Shown: positions 1 through 8,973, counted from the first letter of the stretch. The stretch: DNA of 64,000 nucleotides from JANXQG01 sp963719885 (GCA_963719885.1 CAVRDP010000002.1:124001-188000), one strand, 5' to 3'. Notes: a model not told the origin generated them from the letters alone. Numbers and translations: made by a program.

Positions 1-1498
1 TCACGCCCACCAGCACGTCAAAATGTCCCTGCCGCAGATCGCGGAGCAACTCGACCCGCTCAAAAGCGTCCAGTTCGCTATGCAACCACTTGCAGCGGAC
101 GTCCTGCTTGCTGAAATAGGCCGACAGGTCCTCGGCCAGCCGCTTGGTGAGCGTGGTCACCAGCACGCGTTCGCCCGCCTTGGCACGCTGGCGGATCAGT
201 TCCAGCAGGTGCGGCACCTGGTTCCGCGCCGGGGCGATTTCGATTTCCGGGTCCAGCAGGCCCGTCGGCCGGATCACTTGCTCGACGACCTCGCCGCCGG
301 TCTTGGCCAATTCATAGGGTCCGGGCGTGGCCGAGACGAAGATCACCTGCTTGAACCGGCTCTCCCATTCTTCGAACCGCAGCGGGCGGTTGTCCAACGC
401 ACTGGGCAGGCGGAAGCCGTGCTCGACCAGGGTCGCCTTGCGGTTGTGGTCGCCGAAATACATGCCGCGGATCTGCGGCACGGTGACGTGCGACTCATCG
501 ACCAGCAGCAGGAAATCATCCGGAAAGAAGCTGAACAGCGTCTCCGGCGCCGAGCCGGGCGGCCGCCCGCTCAGCGGCCGGCTGTAGTTCTCGATGCCCG
601 GGCAGTAGCCCACTTCCTGCATCATCTCGAGATCGAACCGCGTCCGCGCGTTGAGCCGATGGGCCTCCAGCAGCTTGCCGTCCAGGCGGAGGCGTTCCAG
701 GCGTTCTTCCAACTCGCGTTTGATCTCATCCACGGCCGCCTTGATTCGCTCCTCCGGCATGACGAAGTGCTTGCAGGGATAGATGAACAGCTCTTCCTTT
801 CGCTCGATCACTTCGCCGCTGGTCGGATTGATGATCGAAAGCTGTTCGACCTCGTCGCCCCAGAACTCGACCCGCAGGGCGACTTCCTCGTAGCTCGGCC
901 AGATTTCCACGCAATCGCCGCGGACGCGGAACTTGCCCGGCTGGAATTCGAAGTCGGCCCGTTGGTACTGGATATCGACCAGCTTGGCGAGGATGAAATC
1001 GCGGTCGACGACCTTGCCCACGCTCAGGCCGACCATCATGGCGCGGTAGTCGTCGGCCGAGCCCAGGCCGTAGATGCTCGACACGCTGGCCACGATCAGC
1101 ACGTCGGGGCGGCTGACCAGGGCGCTGGTGGCCGCCAGCCGCAGGCGGTCGATCTGCTGGTTGATCGAGGCGTCTTTTTCGATATAGATGTCGCGTTGCG
1201 GGATGTAGGCCTCGGGCTGGTAGTAATCGTAATAGCTGACGAAATAGTGGACCGCGTTGTGCGGGAAGAACTCCTTGAATTCGGAGTACAGTTGGGCCGC
1301 CAGGGTCTTGTTGTGCGACATGACCAGGGTCGGCCGCTGCACGGCCTGGACGACGTTGGCCATGGTGAACGTCTTGCCCGATCCGGTCACGCCCATAAGC
1401 ACCTGTTCTTTTTTGCCTGCGCGGAGGCCTGCGACGAGTTTGGCGATGGCTTGCGGCTGATCGCCGGCGGGCTGGAAAGGGGCGACGAGTTGGAACAT
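1..1498 (-). CDS. uvrB: UvrABC excision nuclease subunit B (UvrB), partial
   Basis: DNA-damage recognition helicase of nucleotide excision repair; it receives damaged DNA from UvrA and recruits UvrC. The translation starts MFQLVAPFQPAGDQPQA and has the Walker A site GVTGSGKTFTMAN followed by the beta-hairpin signature SYYDYYQPEAYIP, both diagnostic of UvrB. About 499 of the usual ~670 residues lie here; the C-terminal helicase motifs and UVR domain fall beyond the left edge. The last visible residues (RQGHFDVLVGV) match the motif V/VI region of the family. The gene is divergent from the toxin-antitoxin pair to its right. A long opposite-strand reading frame covers the same bases and is a shadow. 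Confidence 0.97.
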   Translation of the reverse strand, partial: MFQLVAPFQPAGDQPQAIAKLVAGLRAGKKEQVLMGVTGSGKTFTMANVVQAVQRPTLVMSHNKTLAAQLYSEFKEFFPHNAVHYFVSYYDYYQPEAYIPQRDIYIEKDASINQQIDRLRLAATSALVSRPDVLIVASVSSIYGLGSADDYRAMMVGLSVGKVVDRDFILAKLVDIQYQRADFEFQPGKFRVRGDCVEIWPSYEEVALRVEFWGDEVEQLSIINPTSGEVIERKEELFIYPCKHFVMPEERIKAAVDEIKRELEERLERLRLDGKLLEAHRLNARTRFDLEMMQEVGYCPGIENYSRPLSGRPPGSAPETLFSFFPDDFLLLVDESHVTVPQIRGMYFGDHNRKATLVEHGFRLPSALDNRPLRFEEWESRFKQVIFVSATPGPYELAKTGGEVVEQVIRPTGLLDPEIEIAPARNQVPHLLELIRQRAKAGERVLVTTLTKRLAEDLSAYFSKQDVRCKWLHSELDAFERVELLRDLRQGHFDVLVGV

Positions 1499-1591
1499 AG
1501 GGGTATTCTAGCGGGTGGGAGGAGCGTTGACCACGCCTGTGCCGCGCGGTAATATCCATAGGGAATGCCCCTTTGCCCCCTGGAGTCATGC

Positions 1592-1873
1592 ATGATGACT
1601 GTTGAGATCCCGTCAGAATATCAGCAGTTTGTAGCCAACGCCATTGCCTGCGGCGAGTTCAAAACCGAGGGCGAGGTGGTTGCGGAAGCCTTGCGCATAC
1701 TGGAAGAACGGCGGCAAACGACCGAGTACTTGCGGCGCGAAATGCAAGTCGGGCTCGACGAGCTGGATCGCGGGGAGTACGTGGAGTTCGATGAAGTCTC
1801 GCTCAAGGAGTTCTTCGAGCAGGTCAAAGCCGAAGGACGGAGAGATTTGGAAGGTCGGCCGAAGACTTCATGA
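1592..1873 (+). CDS. ParD-like antitoxin
   Basis: Small acidic protein of about 93 residues, read as the antitoxin of a ParDE/RelBE-type module. The N-terminal segment (VEIPSEYQQFVANAIACG) resembles the ribbon-helix-helix DNA-binding part of ParD, and EFKTEGEVVAEALRILEER is the helix typical of the family; the acidic C-terminal tail would wrap the toxin. Two Met codons stand together (1592 and 1595) behind a GGAG at 1582, which supports this start over the Met at 1565. Its end overlaps the start of the toxin gene (ATGA), so translation is coupled. Such operons usually repress themselves. Family assignment is by sequence pattern only. Confidence 0.8.
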   Translation: MMTVEIPSEYQQFVANAIACGEFKTEGEVVAEALRILEERRQTTEYLRREMQVGLDELDRGEYVEFDEVSLKEFFEQVKAEGRRDLEGRPKTS

Positions 1874-2203
1874 GCAGAATCCGCGTCAGCAAAAAGGCGC
1901 TGGCGGACATACGGGGGATCTGGGCACGTGTGGCCAAAGACCGACCGGTGAGCGCGGACGCGCTGATCGACTCCTTCTATAAGAGGTTTCGCTTGGCGGC
2001 GATGAACCCAATGATCGGCGAAGCCCGTCCGGATCTCAGGAAAGGGTTTGCGAATACTATCGGTCGGCCGGTATGTAATTGGCTTCCGGCGTGTTCGGCA
2101 AGGAATCCAGATTGTTCGCGTAGTTGACGGTGCGCCGACTGGGGTTCGCAGTTCTGATTGCACTGTACGGCGTAAACGGGACCGGTCCGACCTGAACACT
2201 TAG
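1870..2203 (+). pseudogene. RelE/ParE-type toxin, frameshifted
   Basis: Toxin partner of the upstream antitoxin; family members are small ribosome-dependent mRNA endonucleases (RelE) or gyrase poisons (ParE). The first 57 residues (MSRIRVSKKALADIRGIWAR and on) are in one frame. The conserved C-terminal strands, KGLRILSVGRYVIGF then GIQIVRVVDGAP, continue in the +1 frame. One extra base in the AAAGGG run at 2041-2046 explains the break. As written, the gene ends early at 2127 with an unrelated tail; the repaired gene would stop at 2203 with about 111 codons. Either the toxin is inactivated or the base is an assembly error. The repaired stop touches the palindromic repeat that follows. Confidence 0.75.
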
Positions 2204-2336
2204 CCCGGATTATTCACGCCCGCATTGAAGCCCGACGCGCAAGCGAGTTCCGCGCAAGACGTTAGGCTCGCTTGCGCGTCGGGCTTCAATCCAACACCCT
2301 GTTTCGGACCGCCCTCGGGCCGTGAATAATCCGGGT
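2203..2336. repeat. Nested palindromic repeat (MITE-like), ~134 bp
   Basis: An outer inverted repeat (2203-2218 against 2321-2336, 15 of 16 bases, core GATTATTCACG) encloses an inner perfect 24-bp inverted repeat (2224-2247 against 2267-2290) containing GAAGCCCGACGCGCAAG. The unit could form a long cruciform. It carries no gene of its own and supplies the last codons of the neighbouring minus-strand gene. Confidence 0.85.
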
Positions 2337-2675
2337 TAGCCCGTTCTGGCTTCCAGTCTTCGGTCCGCGCCGAGGTTCCATGCAAACTATGGCAGAGAAG
2401 AATGCCAGCATTGCGAAAAACAATGCGCCACATAAGGCGCATCGAATAGGCCCGGCGTCGGTTTGAACAACGAAATACCCGTCAAAACCGGCGCCAACGC
2501 CCGCGATCCCGCCAAGAACGAAACCGGCTAAAGCCGCAAGAAGACACCAAGTCGCACGATTCTTGATTAGTATTGGCTTTAATCTCGCCCAATCGCTTTG
2601 CATACTGTCAATAAATCGCCAGCCTTGCCTGCCCTGGTAACTCCTTTCGCGACGGACGCCCGCCGTCGCATTCAT
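2286..2675 (-). CDS. Small membrane protein, C-terminus supplied by a repeat
   Basis: Protein of 129 residues, not recognised. Two hydrophobic segments are visible (WCLLAALAGFVLGGIAGVGA and IRCALCGALFFAMLAFFSAI), so it is probably an inner-membrane protein. Its start overlaps the stop of the upstream gene (ATGA), so the two are likely co-translated. The last ~20 codons (LTRIIHGPRAVRNRVLD) lie inside the palindromic repeat at 2203-2336, so the original C-terminus was probably cut off or extended when the repeat arrived. No function can be assigned. Confidence 0.55.
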   Translation of the reverse strand: MNATAGVRRERSYQGRQGWRFIDSMQSDWARLKPILIKNRATWCLLAALAGFVLGGIAGVGAGFDGYFVVQTDAGPIRCALCGALFFAMLAFFSAIVCMEPRRGPKTGSQNGLTRIIHGPRAVRNRVLD

Positions 2676-3679
2676 GCCCCGAATGGGGCATTCTCTCGTC
2701 GGCCTTTAATGACGGGAAAGATCATCATGTGCCGGGGGCATTGCTGCCTCGGTGGCCGATGGTTCCCGTCCGCAAAGCGCGAGAATCCGGCGCCTGGCGG
2801 CCGCCCTGCGGCGCCGGTAACGATGATGATTGCCAGCCCCGCCAACAGGCATAGCGCGAAGACACCAAGCGATTTCTGCATCGCGCTAGGGGTTTCCAGC
2901 GGGTTCCGTATGGCCCACAATGAGAAAGCAGACGCAGCTACGATTCCGCCGAAGATCACGTAGGCGCCCAGTAAATGCCATGCCCAGCTTGGGCGGATCT
3001 TCTGCGCAGCCAGTTCCGGGGGGAGGCCCATCTCGCGAGTCCTCTGCTGAAATTTCTCGTCCTGCCGGGCGGCAAGCCAAAATACAAACGCCCCGATGCC
3101 GACGATCCAAACCAGGAACTTTCCAACGCCTTCGCCCAATTGCTCGTACCTGTCCGCATCGGTCAGCCAGTTACTCGGGCCGTCCAGCGATGTGAGCAGT
3201 TCGCGAGTAAGGCTTGCCAGCTCGGCGTCCTGCGATTCCGGCCCGAAAATCTTGAGCTGGATCGCGCGGGGTTTGATCGGAACCTGGACGTTGCGAGTGA
3301 GATACGCGCGGCCTGCGGCTGTCTCTCTAACCACGAACACGTCAACGTCGAAGGATTTCCATTTCTCGTGGCAAAGGCGAGCGTCGCCCAACTTCTTGAC
3401 TTGTGCTTCCGACAAGGGCTCCCGGCCGATCACTCCGCCAAGCCGCTCTATGAACAGGCAAGCGTCGGGTTGACCATCGCGGCCCATGCGCGCGAAAGCA
3501 TAGCGGATGTCAACTCCGGGAGGCGAGCGAAAATCGGGAATGGGCTTGAACCCATTGGGAAGTGCAAGGGTAATATTCAGATCCTTGTCTGAAATCGAAA
3601 GTCCGCCTGCCATGCTAGCGGGACCGGTCAACTCCAACGCGAGCAGGCTGATCATCGAAACCCGGATTAATCTTTTCAT
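2672..3679 (-). CDS. Exported or membrane-anchored protein of unknown function
   Basis: About 335 residues. The chosen start gives a signal peptide (MKRLIRVSMISLLALELTGP); an upstream in-frame Met at 3712 would only add a charged extension. An extracytoplasmic region of about 150 residues follows. Then come three hydrophobic segments: FLVWIVGIGAFVFWLAA, LLGAYVIFGGIVAASAF and VFALCLLAGLAIIIVTGAA. No catalytic motif was recognised. The next gene overlaps its stop codon and also encodes a small membrane protein, so the pair may work together. Expression probably starts in the long gene-free stretch upstream. Confidence 0.6.
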   Translation of the reverse strand: MKRLIRVSMISLLALELTGPASMAGGLSISDKDLNITLALPNGFKPIPDFRSPPGVDIRYAFARMGRDGQPDACLFIERLGGVIGREPLSEAQVKKLGDARLCHEKWKSFDVDVFVVRETAAGRAYLTRNVQVPIKPRAIQLKIFGPESQDAELASLTRELLTSLDGPSNWLTDADRYEQLGEGVGKFLVWIVGIGAFVFWLAARQDEKFQQRTREMGLPPELAAQKIRPSWAWHLLGAYVIFGGIVAASAFSLWAIRNPLETPSAMQKSLGVFALCLLAGLAIIIVTGAAGRPPGAGFSRFADGNHRPPRQQCPRHMMIFPVIKGRRENAPFGA

Positions 3680-3712
3680 CCTGTTCACCCTTACATTCAT
3701 CGTAGCGGTCAT

Positions 3713-4171
3713 CCGGTTCGCCCTCCAACGCGTTCCTGGCGTTTCACCTGATTATAGTTCTTCGGAACGAGCAGAGGGAGTGCTCCAACGGGGCCGGACT
3801 TTAACTGCTAGCTGCCGTGTTCTTCGGTGTGGCGTTTACAGTCGTATCAAACTATTAGATGTACTCTCTGCGAGTATTATTTGTATACAAAATAAGTGTA
3901 CTCCTCACTATTTGCGCTCTGACCGTTAGACGCTGTTAGTGACGGTGGGATCGGTTCCGGTGTTTCTTGTCGCAATTCCTTGATGCGTAGCTGTTTAGCG
4001 AAATCGAGCCATATTCCCCCCTGTCGGGAGCTGAATTTCGCTTAACCGTTGCCACGCTGGAAAAACGCCAAGTCGTGCAAGCTTGAACTTTCGTAACTGT
4101 TAAGCCATCGGAAATGATTTACCGCGGATGACGCGAATTCCGCGGATAAATCGAAATTCACCGATCCGTTC
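3713..4171. other. Gene-free stretch, lower GC
   Basis: About 460 bases without a supported gene, visibly richer in A and T than the surroundings, for example around 3840-3900. It separates a minus-strand gene pair starting at 3679 from the minus-strand remnant ending at 4172. Promoters for the left pair are likely here, but no clear -35/-10 or sigma-54 pattern stands out. Confidence 0.5.
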
Positions 4172-4797
4172 TCAAAAGTCGTCTTCATCCCGTTCGGCCT
4201 CGATCGTTTGCGCAACGAGCCTTTCCCAGGCGGTGATGGCCGCCGGCTCTGCGCCGGCGGCTTCGAGTCGCTGGCGGACCGGCCCGAAGTCGGTTTTCAA
4301 TTCGGGAAACGCCAGGAGCAAGACGGCCAGGTTGCGCCAATCGGTTCCGGATTTCGGCGTCCCCTGCCGGCGCTGGAAGGCGATAAGCTTGCCGGCGATC
4401 AGTTCCTCCGGCACGACCACCAGTATTCCGCCGATGCGACGTGCCGGAGGCAAGACCGCGACCGCTCGGACATCGACCAAATGACGGTTCTTGGGCTTCT
4501 GAATCTGGTAGACGCGATAACCGCGTCCTTCGCCGATCTCGCGCATGCGCACGGCAATGTGAAACCGGGTGTTCAGAAGATCGCGAAACTCTTCAGCAAT
4601 TTCGGCCGCGCGTGCTGGCCACGTCTACGTCCTGCGTCATCCGCGGTTCGTCCACATAGGCGTTGACCGCCTGCGCCGAACAAGACCGCATCGTCCACGT
4701 CCCGCAGAAACTCCAGGATGGCGCAATGCACCGTAGCCAAGGGAAGTGGCTCTTGCATGACAAATTCCTCGAACGCCAGTCCACCGTCGCCCAACAT
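4172..4797 (-). pseudogene. AbiEii-like nucleotidyltransferase, two frameshifts
   Basis: Three consecutive minus-strand frames spell one protein. It begins MLGDGGLAFEEFV..LEFLRDVDDAVLFGA, continues QAVNAYVDEPRMTQDVDVAS in the next frame, and ends AAEIAEEFRDLL..VPEELIAGKLIAFQRR..DWRNLAVLLLAFPEL in the third. The G-A-x-A..TxDxD pattern and the later EELIAGKL..DWRNLAVLL block fit nucleotidyltransferases of the AbiEii/DUF1814 kind, which include toxins of type IV toxin-antitoxin systems. The breaks lie near 4672-4676 and 4605-4611. No antitoxin gene is visible next to it. A GAGG stands about 10 bases before the start. Two breaks in 600 bases fit true decay better than one would, but assembly error is possible. 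Confidence 0.65.
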
Positions 4798-5087
4798 GAC
4801 CGCATCCTCTGAGAACTTGTTTCAAAAGTGGTGATGGGTCTGTATTCGCACAGTCCCTGAGGTTTCTTGAAATAAGTTCTAAGGTTTACCCGTCACTATT
4901 CTAGCTTGCAGGGCACTGCCCCGTCAAATGCGCCGAAAACTGTCGAGCACACGTTTAGCTTTCCAGCCTGATTCACCGACCCGGACGAGCCGGGTGGGGT
5001 CTTGATAATTCGGTTCGTCTCGTTTAGCTGTTCAACCTTCTTCACCATCCACGCAAGGCGGATGGGGTCGCGGCAGACCTCCCGGAA
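4798..5087. other. Gene-free stretch
   Basis: About 290 bases without a supported gene. It contains a fragment (TTAGCTTTCCAGCCTGA near 4951) resembling the repeat seen at 46331 and 56999, and two similar short blocks around 4975-5030. Confidence 0.45.
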
Positions 5088-6023
5088 TCAGGCAATTCCA
5101 TTTGGCCGCGCGATCGCCCGCACCGGGTTGCTCACCAGCAATCGGCGAATCGTCGCCTCGTCCAGCCCGGCCTTGTCGCGCAGGCCGGCGGCGATCTGCG
5201 GCATCGTAGCCACGGCTCCCATGAAATGCGAACCGTCGGGCGAACGGGCGGCAAGATCTTCGCCGACTTCGACCGTCTGCGAACCTAACCTATAGCGGCC
5301 CGGTCCCAGGCCGGCGGCTGAAATGCCATCGCTGACGATTATCGCGCGGTCCGGCGGCACGCAGCGCAAGTAATTCACGAGCGTCGGATACGGAATATGA
5401 ACGCCATCGCCGATGAAACAAATCCAGAGGCGGTCCGCCAGGCCCAGCACCCGCTGGATGATGTTGTCGTGGCGATGCAGGAACATCGGGCAGCCGTTGC
5501 CGAGATGGGTAAACATCGACACCCCGGCATCGATCGCGGCGTGAAGCTGGTCGAGGCTGGGGTTGCAGTGTCCGGCCGAAACGATGATCTTCTGCTGGGC
5601 CAGCCAACCCGTTACCCTCAGGCCCGCGTCGTGTTCCGGCGCGAGCGTCACGAGCCGCACGAGCCCCTCGGCGGTGTCGACGAGGCGCTTCATCGCGTCC
5701 AGGTCGGCGGGGCGGATCGACTCCACCGGATGGGCGCCGGCGTAGCCTGGTTCCGGGTTCAGAAACGGCCCCTCCACGTGGATGCCGTGGATTACGCCGG
5801 CCGCCAACTGGTCTTGCCGGCGGATGGCGGCGATCCGCGCCAGCCGTCCGGCCATGCGATCGAGAGAATCGGTGATGATCGTCGCCAGCACGCCCGCGAC
5901 GCCGTCGGCACGGAGCTTCTCGCAGGCGGTATGGCAGGCATCGACCGACAGATCGTCGGCGTTGAAGTCGATGCCGCGGTAGCCGTTGAGTTGCAGATCG
6001 AAATAAGGAAAGTCAAGCGACAT
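5088..6023 (-). CDS. nagA: N-acetylglucosamine-6-phosphate deacetylase-like amidohydrolase (NagA)
   Basis: Predicted to deacetylate GlcNAc-6-phosphate to glucosamine-6-phosphate in amino-sugar and cell-wall recycling. Metal and catalytic residues fit the family: HVEGP at residues 82-86, AGH with His152, THLGN with His173, and the catalytic Asp232 in SDG. The start at MSLDFPYFD was preferred over an upstream Met because the family's first strand begins there. At 311 residues it is shorter than classical NagA (~380), mainly by loss of the N-terminal beta-sandwich part. The neighbours to the right belong to sulfur-amino-acid metabolism, so no pathway operon is evident. Confidence 0.85.
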   Translation of the reverse strand: MSLDFPYFDLQLNGYRGIDFNADDLSVDACHTACEKLRADGVAGVLATIITDSLDRMAGRLARIAAIRRQDQLAAGVIHGIHVEGPFLNPEPGYAGAHPVESIRPADLDAMKRLVDTAEGLVRLVTLAPEHDAGLRVTGWLAQQKIIVSAGHCNPSLDQLHAAIDAGVSMFTHLGNGCPMFLHRHDNIIQRVLGLADRLWICFIGDGVHIPYPTLVNYLRCVPPDRAIIVSDGISAAGLGPGRYRLGSQTVEVGEDLAARSPDGSHFMGAVATMPQIAAGLRDKAGLDEATIRRLLVSNPVRAIARPNGIA

Positions 6024-6043
6024 TGGATAGTCACAGCACAATG

Positions 6044-6213
6044 ACGGAAACCACGAAATACACGAAACACACGAAAGAAGACCAAGTAATTTGACAGTAA
6101 GATGGCCTGTGAGTACAGAGGCGACAGGAAGATAAGATTTTCGTTCCTATTTTCCTGTCGCACATCTTCTTGTCATTATTCTCCATGCCTCTCCCTTTTC
6201 GTGTATTTCGTCG
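6044..6213. repeat. Inverted repeat in the nagA upstream region
   Basis: The block ACGAAATACACGAAA near 6053-6067 is mirrored by TTTCGTGTATTTCGT near 6197-6211. A second pair lies inside it: CGACAGGAA near 6121 and TTCCTGTCG near 6152. Together they make a gene-free palindromic stretch upstream of nagA. Confidence 0.6.
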
Positions 6214-6234
6214 GGCACCATGTACCCATGGTCG
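6213..6234 (+). repeat. Covarying hairpin element, copy 1
   Basis: Arms ACCATG/CATGGT, loop TACC, with the GGGC and CG flanks. Intergenic, just after the stop of the CoA-binding protein gene. Confidence 0.9.
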
Positions 6235-6240
6235 CGTGGT

Positions 6241-6726
6241 TTACTGTTCGGCCCGTCGCGCGGAGATGATCTCGGTATTCATGCCGGCCCAGTGCAGGCT
6301 GCCGGAGAAGCGGCCATGTTCCATCTTCACGCACTTGTCCATGACCACCTGCAGCCCCGCGGCACGGGCCTTGGCGGCAGCTTCCGGATGGACGATCCGC
6401 AACTGCGTCCAGAGGGCCTTGGCCCCGATGGCGATTGCCTGGTCGACAATCGCCGGGACTTCGCCGGCCGGGCGGAAGACATCCACTAGATCGACCCGGT
6501 CCGGAATGCTCTTCAGGTCCGGATAGACCGTTTCGCCCAGGATCGTGCCGCCGCGGGGGTTGACCGGGATGATGCGGTAGCCTTCGCGCTGCAAATAGGT
6601 GGCCACGAAATAGCTGGCCTTCTGCCGGTCCGCCGACAGGCCCACCATTGCGATCGTTTTCGCCGTATGAAGTATGTTATGGATGCAGTCGGGATCCTGG
6701 TACAGGGCCTGCTGCTCCGGTGTCAA
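6241..6726 (-). CDS. CoA-binding (YccU-like) protein
   Basis: Protein of 161 residues made of one CoA-binding Rossmann fold. KTIAMVGLSADRQKASYFVA is the nucleotide-binding segment, YRIIPVNPRGGTILGETVYP and DLVDVFRPAGEVP follow, and WTQLRIVHPEAA..VVMDKCVKMEH matches the conserved C-terminal part with its Cys. The family is widespread and has no firmly defined reaction. It overlaps the 3' end of metY by 50 bases in another frame, so the two are translated from one message. This neighbour pairing suggests, but does not prove, a role in handling acyl-CoA for O-acyl-homoserine chemistry. Confidence 0.85.
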   Translation of the reverse strand: MTPEQQALYQDPDCIHNILHTAKTIAMVGLSADRQKASYFVATYLQREGYRIIPVNPRGGTILGETVYPDLKSIPDRVDLVDVFRPAGEVPAIVDQAIAIGAKALWTQLRIVHPEAAAKARAAGLQVVMDKCVKMEHGRFSGSLHWAGMNTEIISARRAEQ

Positions 6727-8035
6727 TACGCTGTTGAGGCTTATAGCGCAGGCTACGCGCCTGGTCCAAGTCCCATAGGAGGTCCTCGAGTGTTTCCAGC
6801 CCGACGGAGAGACGCACCAGTCCCGGCCCGACGCTGCCGGCAGCCAGTTCCTCGTCGCTAAGCTGTTGGTGGGTGGTCGACGCCGGATGAATCACCAAGC
6901 TGCGGGCGTCGCCCACGTTGGCCAGGTGAGAAAAGAGCTGGAGCGATTCGATGAAGCGTTTTCCCGCCTCGCGGACGTCGCCGCCGCGGGCCTTGAGGTC
7001 AAAGGAAAAGACGGCGCCCGGTCCCTTGGGCAGATACTTGCAGGCCAGGGCATGATAGGGATTGTCCGGCAGAGCGGCGTAATTCACGCGCTCGACCTTG
7101 GGATGCCCGGCGAGAAACCGGGCCACGCCGATAGCATTACTCACGTGGCGCTCCATTCGCAAGGAGAGCGTCTCCAGTCCCTGAATCAAGAGGAAGCTGT
7201 TCATGGGCGAAATGCAGGCGCCGGTATCGCGCAGGGTCTCGGTGCGTAGCTTCATCAGAAAGCCATAATGGCCGAAGGTGTCGAAGAACCGCAGGCCATG
7301 GTACGACGGCGACGGGTCGGCGATCGTGGCGAAACGGGCAAAATTGAACTTGCCCGAGTCGATCACCACTCCGCCGATGCTGTTGCCGTGGCCGCCCAGG
7401 AATTTCGTGGCGGAATGGGTCACGATCGTGGCGCCCCAATCAATCGGCCGGCAGAGGTAAGGCGTAGCGAACGTATTATCGACGATGAAGGGGATGTGCC
7501 GGCTATCGGCCAGCCTGGCCAGGGCTTCCAAGTCGAGGATCGAACCGCCGGGGTTGCCGATAATCTCGCCGAAGAGGGCGCGGGTTTTGGGCGTGACGGA
7601 AGCCTCCCAGGCATGCAGATCGCCGGGATCGACGAAGCGGACGGCGATCGACAGTTTCTTCAGCGTGTGGGTGAGCTGGGTGATCGATCCGCCGTACAGA
7701 TGGGCCGAGGCGACGATCTCGTCGCCCGGTTCCAGGAGCGTCATGAAAACGGCAAACTGGGCAGCCAAACCGCTGGCCAGCGCCACGGCCCCCGTACCGT
7801 TCTCCAGCGAGGCCACGCGCTCTTCGAAGACGGCCGTCGTCGGGTTGCTGAGCCGCGTATAAATGTTGCCGTACAGTTTCAGGTCGAAGAGCTGGGCCGC
7901 CTGCTCGGCATCGCTGAAGACGTAGGAAGTCGTCTGGTAGATGGGCACCGCGCGGGCCCCGACGTGCGGATCGGGGATGTGTCCTGCGTGCAGCATGCGG
8001 GTTTCGAAACCGAATTTTCGCTTGTCTTCAGACAT
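6677..8035 (-). CDS. metY: O-acetylhomoserine aminocarboxypropyltransferase (MetY)
   Basis: PLP enzyme that joins O-acetylhomoserine with sulfide (or methanethiol) in methionine and homocysteine synthesis. The family sequence is clear from the start (FGFETRMLHAGHIPDPHVGA), through PIYQTTSYVF, the PLP lysine Lys211 in SATKFLGGHGNSIGG, to GLVRLSVGLETLEDLLWDL near the end. At 452 residues it is ~20 longer than usual. The extra C-terminal tail (RYKPQQRIDTGAAGPVPGS) is read from bases that also encode the start of the downstream CoA-binding protein. Distance to nagA on the other side suggests a two-gene unit. No SAM riboswitch was seen before the gene. Confidence 0.94.
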   Translation of the reverse strand: MSEDKRKFGFETRMLHAGHIPDPHVGARAVPIYQTTSYVFSDAEQAAQLFDLKLYGNIYTRLSNPTTAVFEERVASLENGTGAVALASGLAAQFAVFMTLLEPGDEIVASAHLYGGSITQLTHTLKKLSIAVRFVDPGDLHAWEASVTPKTRALFGEIIGNPGGSILDLEALARLADSRHIPFIVDNTFATPYLCRPIDWGATIVTHSATKFLGGHGNSIGGVVIDSGKFNFARFATIADPSPSYHGLRFFDTFGHYGFLMKLRTETLRDTGACISPMNSFLLIQGLETLSLRMERHVSNAIGVARFLAGHPKVERVNYAALPDNPYHALACKYLPKGPGAVFSFDLKARGGDVREAGKRFIESLQLFSHLANVGDARSLVIHPASTTHQQLSDEELAAGSVGPGLVRLSVGLETLEDLLWDLDQARSLRYKPQQRIDTGAAGPVPGSRLHP

Positions 8036-8151
8036 GGTGGCGATGCTCCTCGGGGCCGTTAACAGGCCGCAGGAATTAGAATGTCTGGAAGACGGATTGT
8101 CAATCCGTCCAACACCGCGCTGCCGGGGTTGGAATATTGTTTCGGCTTGCC

Positions 8152-8838
8152 TTAATGTTGCTGCACGTTGCCGTGCACCCAGTCATGAAACGAGCAGATG
8201 AGTTCCGTCTCGTGCGCCGCGCCCAACTGCCGAACGATTTCTTGTGCTTTGGCGATGGGGAAGGTCGGAAAACATAGGCTCGTTTCGCGAGCGACATACT
8301 CGCCCTCTTGGGAAAGCTCGAAGACCTTGAGCGTGTTCTTACTCCAGCACCACAATTCCGGGACGCGGAAGGCCGCGTAGATTTCCGTTTTCTTCCCAAG
8401 TTTGTGGGTTACTTCCACTTCAATGGCCAGATCGGGAGGCGGATCCACCTTGAAGTTGATCTTCTTCTTGTCCCACACTTGCGGCTCGTGCTGGACGTAA
8501 TAGCAATTATCGGGCTCGAAGCCGCAATTGAGCGCCGCGCGACGGATCGTCATCGTTCCGCAACTTCGAAGTGGAACTTTGAGTTCCAGGGTCCAAACAG
8601 TGATTAGCTTTCCCAGTAGCGCAGCAATTCCTTCGTGCAACGGCGACGGCGACATGATCTCCAACTTTCCCCGGTCATAAGTCATGCGAAGCTTGTAGTT
8701 TTCACGGATTGTGCGCAGTCTGCGATACATCTTCCACGAAACTCCGTAAAGGACTACGGAGCCGTCAGAATCCGCCGGCATGAACGGGTCATCCTCTTCA
8801 TCCGGCTCTACGACCACAGTTTCCAAGTCGGTAGCCAT
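8152..8838 (-). CDS. Uma2-family putative restriction endonuclease-fold protein
   Basis: About 228 residues with the Uma2 (DUF820) layout: an early YDRGKLEIMSPSPLHE block, a central region, and the nuclease-like core PPPDLAIEVEVTHK followed by YAAFRVPELWCW. The PD-(D/E)xK-type acidic residues are in DLAIEVEV. These proteins are very common in planctomycetes and cyanobacteria, and their biological role is unsettled. The start at MATDLETVVVEPDEEDDPF gives an acidic N-terminus; an upstream in-frame Met (8859) is possible. It stands alone between metY and clpC. Confidence 0.85.
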   Translation of the reverse strand: MATDLETVVVEPDEEDDPFMPADSDGSVVLYGVSWKMYRRLRTIRENYKLRMTYDRGKLEIMSPSPLHEGIAALLGKLITVWTLELKVPLRSCGTMTIRRAALNCGFEPDNCYYVQHEPQVWDKKKINFKVDPPPDLAIEVEVTHKLGKKTEIYAAFRVPELWCWSKNTLKVFELSQEGEYVARETSLCFPTFPIAKAQEIVRQLGAAHETELICSFHDWVHGNVQQH

Positions 8839-8923
8839 AGCATTTGTCTCCGAGAACAAGCGATTGAGTTCATGTTATTATAGCAATACGAAAGTCCGAT
8901 TGCACCCCGCTAGGAAAGCAAAA

Positions 8924-8973
8924 CGGGCGGGCCGGCCGACCGTGATCGCATCACGGCCCGCCAACCCGCCCGC
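8924..8973 (-). terminator. Probable rho-independent terminator of clpC
   Basis: Read on the minus strand just after the clpC stop, a long GC stem (GGGCGGG..CCCGCCC around an inner GTGATGCGATCAC) is followed by TTTTGCTTT. The position, 50-100 bases past the clpC stop, fits termination. Confidence 0.7.

Noticed and set aside
23..1552. 509-residue plus-strand reading frame
   Set aside because: It is the complement of uvrB, whose motifs are unmistakable; high GC keeps the opposite strand open.
8036..8151. SAM riboswitch upstream of metY
   Set aside because: The spacer shows no recognisable SAM-aptamer core.
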